Positions 35,963 through 42,038 of a stretch of 64,000 nucleotides of DNA are shown here, in pieces; the stretch's first letter is position 1; each line of letters opens with the position of its first letter. A program made the translations under genes and the position numbers. Source of the stretch: Novipirellula artificiosorum (GTDB lineage: Bacteria > Planctomycetota > Planctomycetia > Pirellulales > Pirellulaceae); the NCBI RefSeq assembly GCF_007860135.1, contig NZ_SJPV01000010.1, positions 1 to 64,000 of the forward strand, read 5' to 3'. The notes beneath the pieces are model-generated. The model worked only from the letters and a program-made list of their open reading frames with translations, had not been told where the DNA came from and did not search any database.

Positions 35963-36899
35963 CACATCGTTCTCCTTTGTTAAGGCAGCCTTGGCAGACC
36001 GATTCGCCACAACCCGAACATCGGGTCAGGCAACATCGGCAGTAATCGTTGTCACACGACTTGCAGGGACGACGGCAGTCATCGCAAAGCGGTTCACCAC
36101 AGTCGTCGCAGCTGGTCGAACATTCATTGCAAAGGTCGCAATGACAGTCAGAACACTCACTCGCCCCATCTTTGTTGATCGTCGAACCACAATCACGGCA
36201 CTCGACGCCCTCCCAATCGTCCAGCGTCACGTAGGCACTGGCGGGGTTGTAGTTGTGCAGAATCTGGCGGACGATGACGAAGAAGTCGTGGACACGGCCT
36301 TCGCTCAGAGCACGTTTAATAGCCGAGTGTCCTTCGCCTTCGCACAGTCGGTCATCTTGCACATGGGGATGAGTGTTGGATTCGCAGATCGAAGCTGGGT
36401 TGGGATCGCGGGCGATAACGCTGTAGCAGTTAGAGTTACCGAGGTAACGCCACTGCAGCTGGATCTCAAACGGTCCCAGGGAAACGCCATCAAGCACGAT
36501 CTCATCGGTCACGACCGATACGGTGGCGTTCTTGCGGTCGATGTTCACGACTCCGAAGTCTGCTTCGAGTCCTGTTAGGTCATCAAGGATCTCGCGGACC
36601 GAACACACTTGGGGTAGGTTTGGCTCCGATTCCAACCGATCGATCTTTAAGGTCGCTTGGTTGACCAGAGCACGGACCGATTGGATGAGTTGCTGATCAA
36701 GCTGTAGCGATGCGGACTGCCAATGCAGTCGTTCCGCAGTCTGCTTCCGCTGCTCGAGACTGGTGATCCGAGTCAACAGCTGCGGATCGATGCTGACTCT
36801 GTCGGGGCGATTCTGCGGTGACGCGATCATCGCGTGGATCGCAGTGGCCGCCCGATACCGTTCCCTTATCGTCTTTCGACGTTTTGCGTCCGGTCGCAT
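35847..36899 (-). CDS. E2-like domain fused to Cys-rich RING/treble-clef region
   Basis: 350 aa. Residues 1-95 are helical and charged. Residues 100-232 look like an E2 (UBC) fold: three successive beta strands (NATVSVVTDEIVL, GPFEIQLQWRYL, NCYSVIARD), then THPHVQDDRLCEGEG at 176-190, matching the E2 pattern HPN-x-LC with Cys 186 as likely Ubl acceptor, then a helix (VHDFFVIVRQILHNYNP). Residues 234-315 hold 22 cysteines, mostly Cys-x2-Cys pairs, as in RING or related treble-clef zinc domains. Residues 316-350 are an acidic tail that overlaps the JAB gene. The start at 36899 directly abuts the Ubl stop. The E2 call rests on pattern, not on a search. Confidence 0.7.
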   Translation of the reverse strand: MRPDAKRRKTIRERYRAATAIHAMIASPQNRPDRVSIDPQLLTRITSLEQRKQTAERLHWQSASLQLDQQLIQSVRALVNQATLKIDRLESEPNLPQVCSVREILDDLTGLEADFGVVNIDRKNATVSVVTDEIVLDGVSLGPFEIQLQWRYLGNSNCYSVIARDPNPASICESNTHPHVQDDRLCEGEGHSAIKRALSEGRVHDFFVIVRQILHNYNPASAYVTLDDWEGVECRDCGSTINKDGASECSDCHCDLCNECSTSCDDCGEPLCDDCRRPCKSCDNDYCRCCLTRCSGCGESVCQGCLNKGERCDDCLEKKEQEEAGVESSTPVTDEDTVLSLCVGETIVSS

Positions 36900-37121
36900 C
36901 TAAACCGCTCCTTCGATCTTGATTGGCGTGATCGAAACACGGTCGCCGTCTTGCAGTCGTTGGTCCGCGGCCGAGGGTTGTCGATTGACGCGGATCAGAT
37001 AGTTGTGCTCCTTGCCTTCGCCGACTCGCGAGTTGAACAGCTCGCCAACGGTCAGGTTGTCAGAAACGTTGATGTAGTTGGCGAAGCCGCCACCGTCGTT
37101 ATTGATATACAGAATCTTCAT
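36900..37121 (-). CDS. Ubiquitin-like beta-grasp protein without Gly-Gly end
   Basis: 73 aa from Met at 37121. The pattern of two strands (MKILYIN, ANYINVS), a helix (TVGELFNSRVG), a strand (YLIRVNRQPS) and the closing LQDGDRVSITPIK is that of ThiS/MoaD-like beta-grasp proteins; xLxDGDxVxxxP is the most telling part. The chain ends KIEGAV instead of Gly-Gly, so activation would need either use of the single Gly 71 after trimming of Ala-Val (for instance by the JAB protease) or a non-covalent role. The stop codon is directly followed by the E2/RING start. Its position between small unknown genes and the E2, JAB and E1 genes supports the assignment. Confidence 0.72.
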   Translation of the reverse strand: MKILYINNDGGGFANYINVSDNLTVGELFNSRVGEGKEHNYLIRVNRQPSAADQRLQDGDRVSITPIKIEGAV

Positions 37122-37198
37122 CGTTTGGTTGCCTTGGGGTTGTGAGTGGAATTGGGGTCGTTGTGACGACGGCAACTTAAACGGAGTCGTCGCCGACC

Positions 37199-37238
37199 AC
37201 GGCGTGGCTGACATGCGGATGCCTGCCAACCACGCCGT
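37199..37238 (-). promoter_or_regulatory. Intercistronic hairpin upstream of the Ubl gene
   Basis: Inverted repeat ACGGCGTGG / CCACGCCGT, 9 bp perfect, with a 22-nt loop, in the 150-nt space between the 37272 gene and the Ubl gene. No run of T follows on the minus strand, so it is more likely an RNA-processing or translation-control element than a terminator. Confidence 0.4.
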
Positions 37239-37271
37239 AGGTTTGGGTTTGAGAACCGGGGACGCGAGGGA

Positions 37272-37478
37272 TTAGCCCAACACGAAGTCCAGTTCGGGTT
37301 CTTCACTTCGAAATGCATCGAGTTCATCCCAGTCGAGGACGTGGGGGCCGAGGAATTCGGCTTCCGGGTCGCTGATCGGCTGCGAGGGGTCGGCGATCAG
37401 AAAGCCAAGTCGTTTGATGGTTGCAACCGATTCGCCGGTCGCTCGTGAAACGCTGCGGTAGAGGTCGAGTTGGGTCAT
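37272..37478 (-). CDS. Small conserved protein of the Ubl cassette
   Basis: 68 aa from Met at 37478, with GGAG 8 nt upstream; a TTG-initiated extension to 37493 is less likely. The sequence begins TQLDLYRSVSRATGESVATI, which looks like a short winged-helix or HTH-like helix pair (elongation of a helix followed by ETIKRLGF), and ends in an acidic WDELDAFRSEEPELDFVLG tail. I do not recognise a named family. It is kept between hairpin-bearing gaps in the cassette, so it is probably a genuine structural or adaptor component. Confidence 0.6.
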   Translation of the reverse strand: MTQLDLYRSVSRATGESVATIKRLGFLIADPSQPISDPEAEFLGPHVLDWDELDAFRSEEPELDFVLG

Positions 37479-37516
37479 GGGAGGGATCTCCAATGGGTTA
37501 GGGACAGAAACGAAAA

Positions 37517-37548
37517 AGCCCTCGCCGCAAACGATTGCGAAGAGGGCT
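37517..37548 (-). terminator. Rho-independent terminator-like hairpin in the cassette
   Basis: On the minus strand AGCCCTC pairs with GAGGGCT, with an inner CGCAA/TTGCG stem, and TTTTTCGTTT follows. It lies between the 37576 gene and the 37272 gene, so it could attenuate transcription into the Ubl, E2, JAB and E1 genes. Confidence 0.6.
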
Positions 37549-37575
37549 AGGGAAGTAACGGATTGGTGTCGAAAG

Positions 37576-37824
37576 CTAAGGGCTTGATGCCGTTAGCCAG
37601 TACTCGCCCAGCCATGCGATTTCTGCTTCGAGGGCAAGTCGACGTGTTGAGAACGGGCCGAGGACAGGACCGTCAACGGGTGACATATCCGCTGTCCATT
37701 GGCCCATGGCATTAGGTTCGACGTGAGAGCCACGACGAATATCGACTGCTCCAAGCTGGGACAGATCGATCGCCTCGTCATAGACGCAGCGAACCAATCC
37801 ATCGGGGGTAATGACCACTTGCAT
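37576..37824 (-). CDS. Small conserved planctomycete protein
   Basis: 82 aa starting MQVVITPDGLVRCVYDEAID. The central SHVEPNAMGQWTADMSPVDG and the following GPVLGPFSTRRLALEAEI form a pattern of Gly, Trp, Asp and Pro that I have seen in small uncharacterised planctomycete proteins; its function is unknown to me. It is predicted to be a single small alpha/beta domain without signal peptide. It begins 11 nt after the stop of the 37836-38804 gene and is probably co-translated with it. Confidence 0.65.
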   Translation of the reverse strand: MQVVITPDGLVRCVYDEAIDLSQLGAVDIRRGSHVEPNAMGQWTADMSPVDGPVLGPFSTRRLALEAEIAWLGEYWLTASSP

Positions 37825-37835
37825 TGATGGCCTCG

Positions 37836-38804
37836 CTATTTGGATCGCCGCAGGATGCTGCGACGTGGCCGGTCGGTCATCCAGCCGTCGAGAGAGGCCT
37901 CGACGCGAGTTAGGTCCCGAGCGACTTGTTGCCGCATCGTGGCCTGGTCACGAAGATCTTGGGGCTGGACACCGCCAATGACTTGCCGGGCATCCGCAAC
38001 GAGCCGGTCAAGCTGGTCATCGGAGCGGATGTTGAGCCTTTGAAACCGTTCGAAGAATTCCAGTAGATTGGTCACCGCCGTGTCACGAAACACTTTGGGT
38101 GAGCCATCATTACTGCCGCTGAGTCGTTCGGCCAAATGGTTGACCAATTGACCCAGCTCGTCGGCAAAGGCTTGTTCAGCCAAACGGACCGATTCATCGA
38201 AGCGGGACTGCACACGGGCACACTCGCTGTAGTACAGCTGAGGGCTGACCTGCAGCAGGTATTCGGGCGGATTGCAGCTGGGGTAATCCCACTCGATACC
38301 GAACTGATCACGCAGGTTAGAATCGTAGTCACCCGGATCAAACAAATCGCCTAGCCGCTCTCGTGCCTGATCGACGAGCTCGTCATAGTGACGCTCGAGC
38401 TCTTCGACGGCTTCGGTCAATTCCGCTCGCGCCGACGTCAACTGCATGTCAAAGGCAGCGACATCATCGCGGCGAATCAATCGCATGCCTGGCTCGGTGT
38501 AAGGCAGCGTGTTCGACTTCCAGTAGTCGGCTGCCTTGGTTTTTACCGCGGTCACCGCTCGAAATGCCGGATGACCGGTGTCGAGCAGTTTCTTGGACGC
38601 TGAGACCGACTTGGTGTCGGCGTCGAACGTGCCAGCCGCTTGCCGGGTCTGATCGGTACTGAGTGTCTTGCGAACACCCGGCCAACGAATATGCAGCCGC
38701 ACGGCAGTGGTTTCGGCTTGCAGTCGCTCGCCAACACTGGCGGTTGGGTTGACGATCGCAGCATTGGCATTTGGCTGTGTCGCCGGTTCGAGGGCTACGC
38801 TCAT
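37836..38804 (-). CDS. Alpha-helical cytoplasmic protein of the Ubl cassette
   Basis: 322 aa from Met at 38804, preceded by AAGGA; the frame is open to 39095 but overlaps the upstream gene. The protein is largely helical: SASKKLLDTGHPAFRAVTAV, then LPYTEPGMRLIRRDDVAAFD, a long Glu/Leu-rich helix (ELTEAVEELERHYDELVDQA) and VRLAEQAFADELGQLVNHLA. It lacks a signal peptide and recognisable catalytic motifs. It resembles large uncharacterised proteins in mobile or plasmid-like loci of planctomycetes (DUF3150-like is a possibility). It may be a scaffold or the substrate of the conjugation system; this is inference from position only. Confidence 0.65.
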   Translation of the reverse strand: MSVALEPATQPNANAAIVNPTASVGERLQAETTAVRLHIRWPGVRKTLSTDQTRQAAGTFDADTKSVSASKKLLDTGHPAFRAVTAVKTKAADYWKSNTLPYTEPGMRLIRRDDVAAFDMQLTSARAELTEAVEELERHYDELVDQARERLGDLFDPGDYDSNLRDQFGIEWDYPSCNPPEYLLQVSPQLYYSECARVQSRFDESVRLAEQAFADELGQLVNHLAERLSGSNDGSPKVFRDTAVTNLLEFFERFQRLNIRSDDQLDRLVADARQVIGGVQPQDLRDQATMRQQVARDLTRVEASLDGWMTDRPRRSILRRSK

Positions 38805-38848
38805 GGTCGAGTCCTTGTTTGTGGTTGAGGAACAGTACCAACGAAAAC

Positions 38849-38877
38849 GCCCCGCCGGTTGTTTCAACCGATGGGGC
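38849..38877 (-). terminator. Terminator-like hairpin after the lipoprotein gene
   Basis: On the minus strand GCCCC-ATC-GGTT-GAAAC-AACC-GGC-GGGGC is followed by GTTTTCGTT. It lies between the lipoprotein gene (ending 38935) and the helical-protein gene (starting 38804), and resembles the 37517-37548 hairpin in shape and T-rich tail. Confidence 0.55.
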
Positions 38878-38934
38878 AATACGCTGGGTCGGAAGTAAGG
38901 TTTGCAGTCAGAGAACACACGGCTGGGCCGGGTG

Positions 38935-39393
38935 TCATTCCTCGCTAGCAGCGAGGCGTTGTGTGGAGGGCGAAGCGGCGATGCGTTTGGTGTCACCCGA
39001 GACAAGGTTGCGGACCGTAACGACCTCATCGAGCATTGCTTCGCATACCGCTTGCGATTCCTGCTCTCGCTTACGTGGCCAGAGCAGTACGGCAACCAAC
39101 AACAGGGGTAACGAGCAGCAGATTAGCAGGACGGATGACGAGATAACGGCAGCCAACACAGGTTCACTCCGTTCTCGCTCGTCCCACTCGCGTCGATCGG
39201 CCTCCAGCAAATCACGCTGCTTGCCCACCTCGGCTCGTTCGTCTTGCAGATCTTGTTGGATTTCGAGCCATTGCTGGTCGCTCAGATCGCGGCCCGACGG
39301 TCCGCAGCCACTAAGGGTCAAGGCGATCACGATCCATGTGATAGTGATCATCGTCAGCTGAGGGCGATTCATGCGGAGCGTTGTTGTCGGCAT
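38935..39393 (-). CDS. Putative lipoprotein with second membrane segment
   Basis: 152 aa. Met at 39393 has AAGGAG 8 nt upstream. A hydrophobic segment (MITITWIVIALTLSGCG) ends in a lipobox-like LSGC. A charged helical stretch follows (QQWLEIQQDLQDERAEVGKQ), a probable coiled coil, then a strong transmembrane segment (VLLICCSLPLLLVAVLLW) and a basic/charged cytoplasmic-looking tail. Together with the next small gene it gives the otherwise soluble cassette a membrane anchor. Family not recognised. The first 83 nt overlap the upstream small membrane gene. Confidence 0.6.
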   Translation of the reverse strand: MPTTTLRMNRPQLTMITITWIVIALTLSGCGPSGRDLSDQQWLEIQQDLQDERAEVGKQRDLLEADRREWDERERSEPVLAAVISSSVLLICCSLPLLLVAVLLWPRKREQESQAVCEAMLDEVVTVRNLVSGDTKRIAASPSTQRLAASEE

Positions 39394-39529
39394 GAGAGAA
39401 CTCCTTTCGTAACAATTGTTGAAGTAGTGCCTGTAACCCTCGCCGCTGACGCCGCAGTTGCAACACGATCAGTGACGCGGTCGCGAGCGCCATCGAGAGG
39501 AACAAGCACACCATCAGAATGGGTGACAA
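39311..39529 (-). CDS. Small membrane protein, TTG start
   Basis: 72 aa. The likely start is TTG at 39529, because AAGGAG stands 7 nt upstream. One transmembrane helix (ILMVCLFLSMALATASLIVL) is followed by a basic helix (QLRRQRRGLQALLQQLLRKE) and a His/Asp-rich tail (DDDHYHMDRDRLDP). The gene overlaps the lipoprotein gene by 83 nt in another frame. The ribosome binding site and the typical membrane-protein layout argue that it is real despite its size. Function unknown. Confidence 0.5.
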   Translation of the reverse strand: MSPILMVCLFLSMALATASLIVLQLRRQRRGLQALLQQLLRKEFSHADNNAPHESPSADDDHYHMDRDRLDP

Positions 39530-39629
39530 GGTGTTTCTCCTTGAATGCGTAAGAGAACCCGCCTCCGACGAGACTGGCCCTCAGGAAGAAGTTGAACCGC
39601 CTATGGGGTGAACCAAATGATCTTGCGTG

Positions 39630-39668
39630 TCGCCCAAGTGCCCGGGACCGGTCCCGCGCACGTGGCGA
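39630..39668 (-). promoter_or_regulatory. Palindromic hairpin after the AAA+ gene
   Basis: An imperfect outer stem (TCGCCCAAGTGC / GCACGTGGCGA) encloses the perfect 12-bp palindrome GGGACCGGTCCC at 39644-39655. It lies in the 149-nt gap between the AAA+ ATPase and the small membrane gene. There is no T-tract on the minus strand, so it is better read as an mRNA stability or processing element, or a protein-binding palindrome. Confidence 0.4.
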
Positions 39669-39678
39669 GTGCCAGCAA

Positions 39679-41166
39679 TCAGTTTTTGGACGGCTGTGTC
39701 GAAACCTGCCGGCGACGATTCGAGGTTGTCGGGGCCGAGCGATAGATTCCGGCATGATCCGACGCCAAGCAGCGACCATCGGCCCAGCTTCGCAGTCGTT
39801 CCACGGATTCAGCCGAAGTGACCGCCACAGGCACAACGTTATCCGCTGCTTGTGAGAGGGGAGTGTCCAGCAGCATAGCGAGCCGGCAGCACGATTTGAT
39901 CTCCGCCCCAGTCCAAAGGTCATCCTTCGGGCAAGGTTCATCATCGCTGATCCCATAGCGGTCGCGATACAACTGCCAGATCTCGTCCTTTTGCTTTCGG
40001 TCTGGTAGGTCCAGGAAGAACACACCGTCAAACCGTTCGGCACGACTTAGCTCGGGTGGCAATTTCTGCACATCATTTGCCGTGCAAACCACGAAGACTT
40101 CTGATTCATGATCGTTTAGCCACGTCAGCACCGTTCCCATCATCCGCGAAGACACACCACTGTCATTGCTGCCACCGCCCGAAGCACCGGCAAAAGCCTT
40201 TTCCACCTCGTCGATCATCAGCACACAGGGTGCCATCGCATCGACGGTCGCCAATGCTTGGCGGGTTCGCTCTTCCGATTGACCGACAAGTGACCCCATC
40301 AGCGAGCCAACATCGAGCATCAGCACCGGTCGATTGACCTCTTTGCCAAGGCACTTGCAGAATTCCGATTTGCCGCAGCCTGGGGGCGACAACAACATTA
40401 CTCCCCGAGCATGCACCGAGCCACTCGTTCGTGATCGCAGCAACGCTCGTCGTGTGAACGCTTTCAGGGCCGACAGGCCACCGAGGGAACTGAAATCCGA
40501 ATCGCCGCGATAAAGCGACAGCAGACCGGAGTGCTTCAGTGTTTGGGTCTTGATCTCCCAAATCGCTGGAGGCCGCAAGCATTGGTGACGAACCAAGGAT
40601 AGCGAGAACGCATTCTCGGCCTCCAGGCGAGTCAAACCCGCAGCGGCATCAAGCACCGCTTCGAATTCGGGGCCGTCTGGCAATTCATCGCCTTCGGTAG
40701 CGACCCCGCGGGCGATCTCAGCAAGTTGCTCGCGGTCCGGACGTGGATGTTTGACCGTGACGAACAGGGTTTCGAGTTCGGGTGGTAGCTGCACGCTTGG
40801 TGACAGAATCACCACGAACGTCCGTGCCGTTTTACCACCGACAACGGCCCGGTAGACCGCTTGCACGATCTCGGGCGATTGCAGGAAGCGATGGTAGTTC
40901 TTCAGCACCAGCAGCGTGGTGCCATCGCCTTGTCCCAGCGTGCGAAGCGATTCCACCGCCGACAACGGGTCAGAGGCCTCGGCGCCAAGGTCGCCACTGC
41001 TAAGGCAATGCAGTCCGCGATTGACGTCCCACAAGGCGAGCTGCCAATCTTCTTCGCCGCAGAGTCGGCCCAGTTCGCCGATGGCGTCTTCATGTTCTTG
41101 GGACTCGATCCAGATACCTGTGAAGCAGGCATCGACGAGCTCCCTCATTCGTTGAGTCAGTGTCAT
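39679..41166 (-). CDS. Ycf46-type AAA+ ATPase
   Basis: 495 aa. The N-terminal 220 residues match the inactive P-loop-like domain of Ycf46 (LLVLKNYHRFLQSPEIVQAV, then FVVILSPSVQLPPELETLF and LTRLEAENAFSLS). The AAA+ module has Walker A PPGCGKS (261-267), Walker B VLMIDE (315-320), sensor-1 CTAND (361-365) and RAERFD with the likely arginine finger near 378. FAGASGGGSNDSGVSSRMMG is the Gly/Ser loop typical of Ycf46. It probably acts as an ATP-driven unfoldase or remodeller of proteins. DUF2997 and Ycf35/DUF1257 genes precede it, the Ubl conjugation genes follow. A strong family match; its role here is inference. Confidence 0.88.
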   Translation of the reverse strand: MTLTQRMRELVDACFTGIWIESQEHEDAIGELGRLCGEEDWQLALWDVNRGLHCLSSGDLGAEASDPLSAVESLRTLGQGDGTTLLVLKNYHRFLQSPEIVQAVYRAVVGGKTARTFVVILSPSVQLPPELETLFVTVKHPRPDREQLAEIARGVATEGDELPDGPEFEAVLDAAAGLTRLEAENAFSLSLVRHQCLRPPAIWEIKTQTLKHSGLLSLYRGDSDFSSLGGLSALKAFTRRALLRSRTSGSVHARGVMLLSPPGCGKSEFCKCLGKEVNRPVLMLDVGSLMGSLVGQSEERTRQALATVDAMAPCVLMIDEVEKAFAGASGGGSNDSGVSSRMMGTVLTWLNDHESEVFVVCTANDVQKLPPELSRAERFDGVFFLDLPDRKQKDEIWQLYRDRYGISDDEPCPKDDLWTGAEIKSCCRLAMLLDTPLSQAADNVVPVAVTSAESVERLRSWADGRCLASDHAGIYRSAPTTSNRRRQVSTQPSKN

Positions 41167-41209
41167 GCACTGGTTTCCTATTGCTTGAGTGTTGAAGGGG
41201 CAAAAGAGA

Positions 41210-41247
41210 AGCCCGGCGAGCGTCTCTAGGAAGACTGCTGCCGGGCT
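41210..41247 (-). terminator. Hairpin overlapping the end of the DUF2997 gene
   Basis: Perfect 8-bp stem AGCCCGGC / GCCGGGCT with a 22-nt loop; the minus strand continues TCTCTTTTG. It covers the last codons of the DUF2997 gene and lies about 44 nt before the AAA+ start. It could be a weak terminator or attenuator. Confidence 0.5.
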
Positions 41248-41423
41248 TGTTGTGTTTGGCTGGCCTCGGTTCGATAGAAGTCAGCCGTTCGGTGGTCGCT
41301 GCGTTTCTGGCCAAGCGAGCGTTCCAGAAACTCGCTGGCCTGCTGGCATGTGCTGCCAGTAAACCCTTTCGTCTCGACCTTGGTTGAACCATCAGGCGAG
41401 ACAATCACTTCGATTCGTTTCAC
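41226..41423 (-). CDS. DUF2997-family small protein
   Basis: 65 aa. MKRIEVIVSPDGSTKVETKG followed by FTGSTCQQASEFLERSLG is the DUF2997 pattern: a beta hairpin with Gly-x-x-x-Val, then F-x-G-x-x-C-x-x-A and a helix. In cyanobacteria this family lies beside Ycf35. Here its start overlaps the DUF1257/Ycf35 stop by 4 nt, the same partnership. The C-terminal 20 residues are polar and probably disordered. Biochemical role unknown; the conserved Cys could bind metal or a partner. Confidence 0.82.
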   Translation of the reverse strand: MKRIEVIVSPDGSTKVETKGFTGSTCQQASEFLERSLGQKRSDHRTADFYRTEASQTQQARQQSS

Positions 41424-41788
41424 GAGGCACCTCCGACTTGGACGGTCACCTTGATCGAGCCATCACTAAGCGACTGCTCGCTGACCGAGTAGCCCTTGCG
41501 TCGAGCCTGGATCTTGGTCTTCTCGACCGCATAGGCTTGCAAGAACTCATCGAGCCGTTCCTGTTTGCCCCAATGGCCTTGGTAATTGTCAAACTTGGTT
41601 TCACCGGTTGCTGTGTCAAACACCACCGGATACCGCCAATCCCGAAGCCGAACAGCCAGTCCCGTAACGGACTCGCTAAACAGCTTCACCGTCTCAACGA
41701 CCGGCTCCTCGAGCCCCAGTCGTTGACACCCCGCCCGAGCCGCCGCAGCGTCTCGGACTTGAGTTTGCACTTGCACCACATGTGACAT
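41420..41788 (-). CDS. Ycf35/DUF1257-family protein
   Basis: 122 aa from Met at 41788, which has GGAG 8 nt upstream; a GTG at 41794 is less likely. SHVVQVQTQVRDAAAARAGC then YPVVFDTATGETKFDNYQGH and WGKQERLDEFLQAYAVEKTK match DUF1257, known as Ycf35 in chloroplasts and cyanobacteria (fixed D-N-Y-x-G-x-W-G). It is the first gene of the minus-strand cassette that runs to 34219. Function is unknown in any organism to my knowledge. Its linkage to a Ycf46-type ATPase here connects two plastid orphan proteins to a Ubl-like operon. Confidence 0.85.
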   Translation of the reverse strand: MSHVVQVQTQVRDAAAARAGCQRLGLEEPVVETVKLFSESVTGLAVRLRDWRYPVVFDTATGETKFDNYQGHWGKQERLDEFLQAYAVEKTKIQARRKGYSVSEQSLSDGSIKVTVQVGGAS

Positions 41789-41816
41789 TCGCACGTCTCC
41801 TGTAAGTGAAAAAGAG

Positions 41817-41848
41817 AGGTGACGGTGGCTACGTCGCCTCCGTCACCT
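41817..41848 (-). promoter_or_regulatory. Leader hairpin upstream of the Ubl cassette
   Basis: AGGTGACGG / CCGTCACCT, 9 bp perfect, with a 14-nt loop that contains its own GGC/GCC pairing. It ends 29 nt before the DUF1257 start, probably inside the 5' leader of the operon or in its promoter. The 250-nt space to the divergent ECF gene should hold promoters for both; I cannot assign -10 or -35 elements with confidence. Confidence 0.4.
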
Positions 41849-42038
41849 ACATGTAGCGCAAAAGCGCTCGGTATTTAGCTCAATCGAGGATTCGGCTGCG
41901 AACTTGCATCACGTACGAGAAGCCCGCTCGTCCTTGTAGTGTTTTTCGAAGCTTGGCGTGTCAGGCCGGAGCTTAACTTGTTTCTCACCCCACAAAGGTG
42001 GACAATGAGTGGGATTCCAATATTTCGGGTGCCCCACC

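Noticed and set aside
36900..37121. Ubl-like gene as an ordinary MoaD or ThiS cofactor gene
   Set aside because: No moa, moe or thi genes are nearby and the C-terminal Gly-Gly needed for sulfur transfer is missing.
34219..41788. Reading the cassette as a PRTRC (ParB-related, ThiF-related) plasmid cassette
   Set aside because: ThiF and JAB-type proteins occur in PRTRC systems too, but no ParB-like gene or other PRTRC-specific protein is seen here, while Ycf46, DUF1257 and DUF2997 are present.
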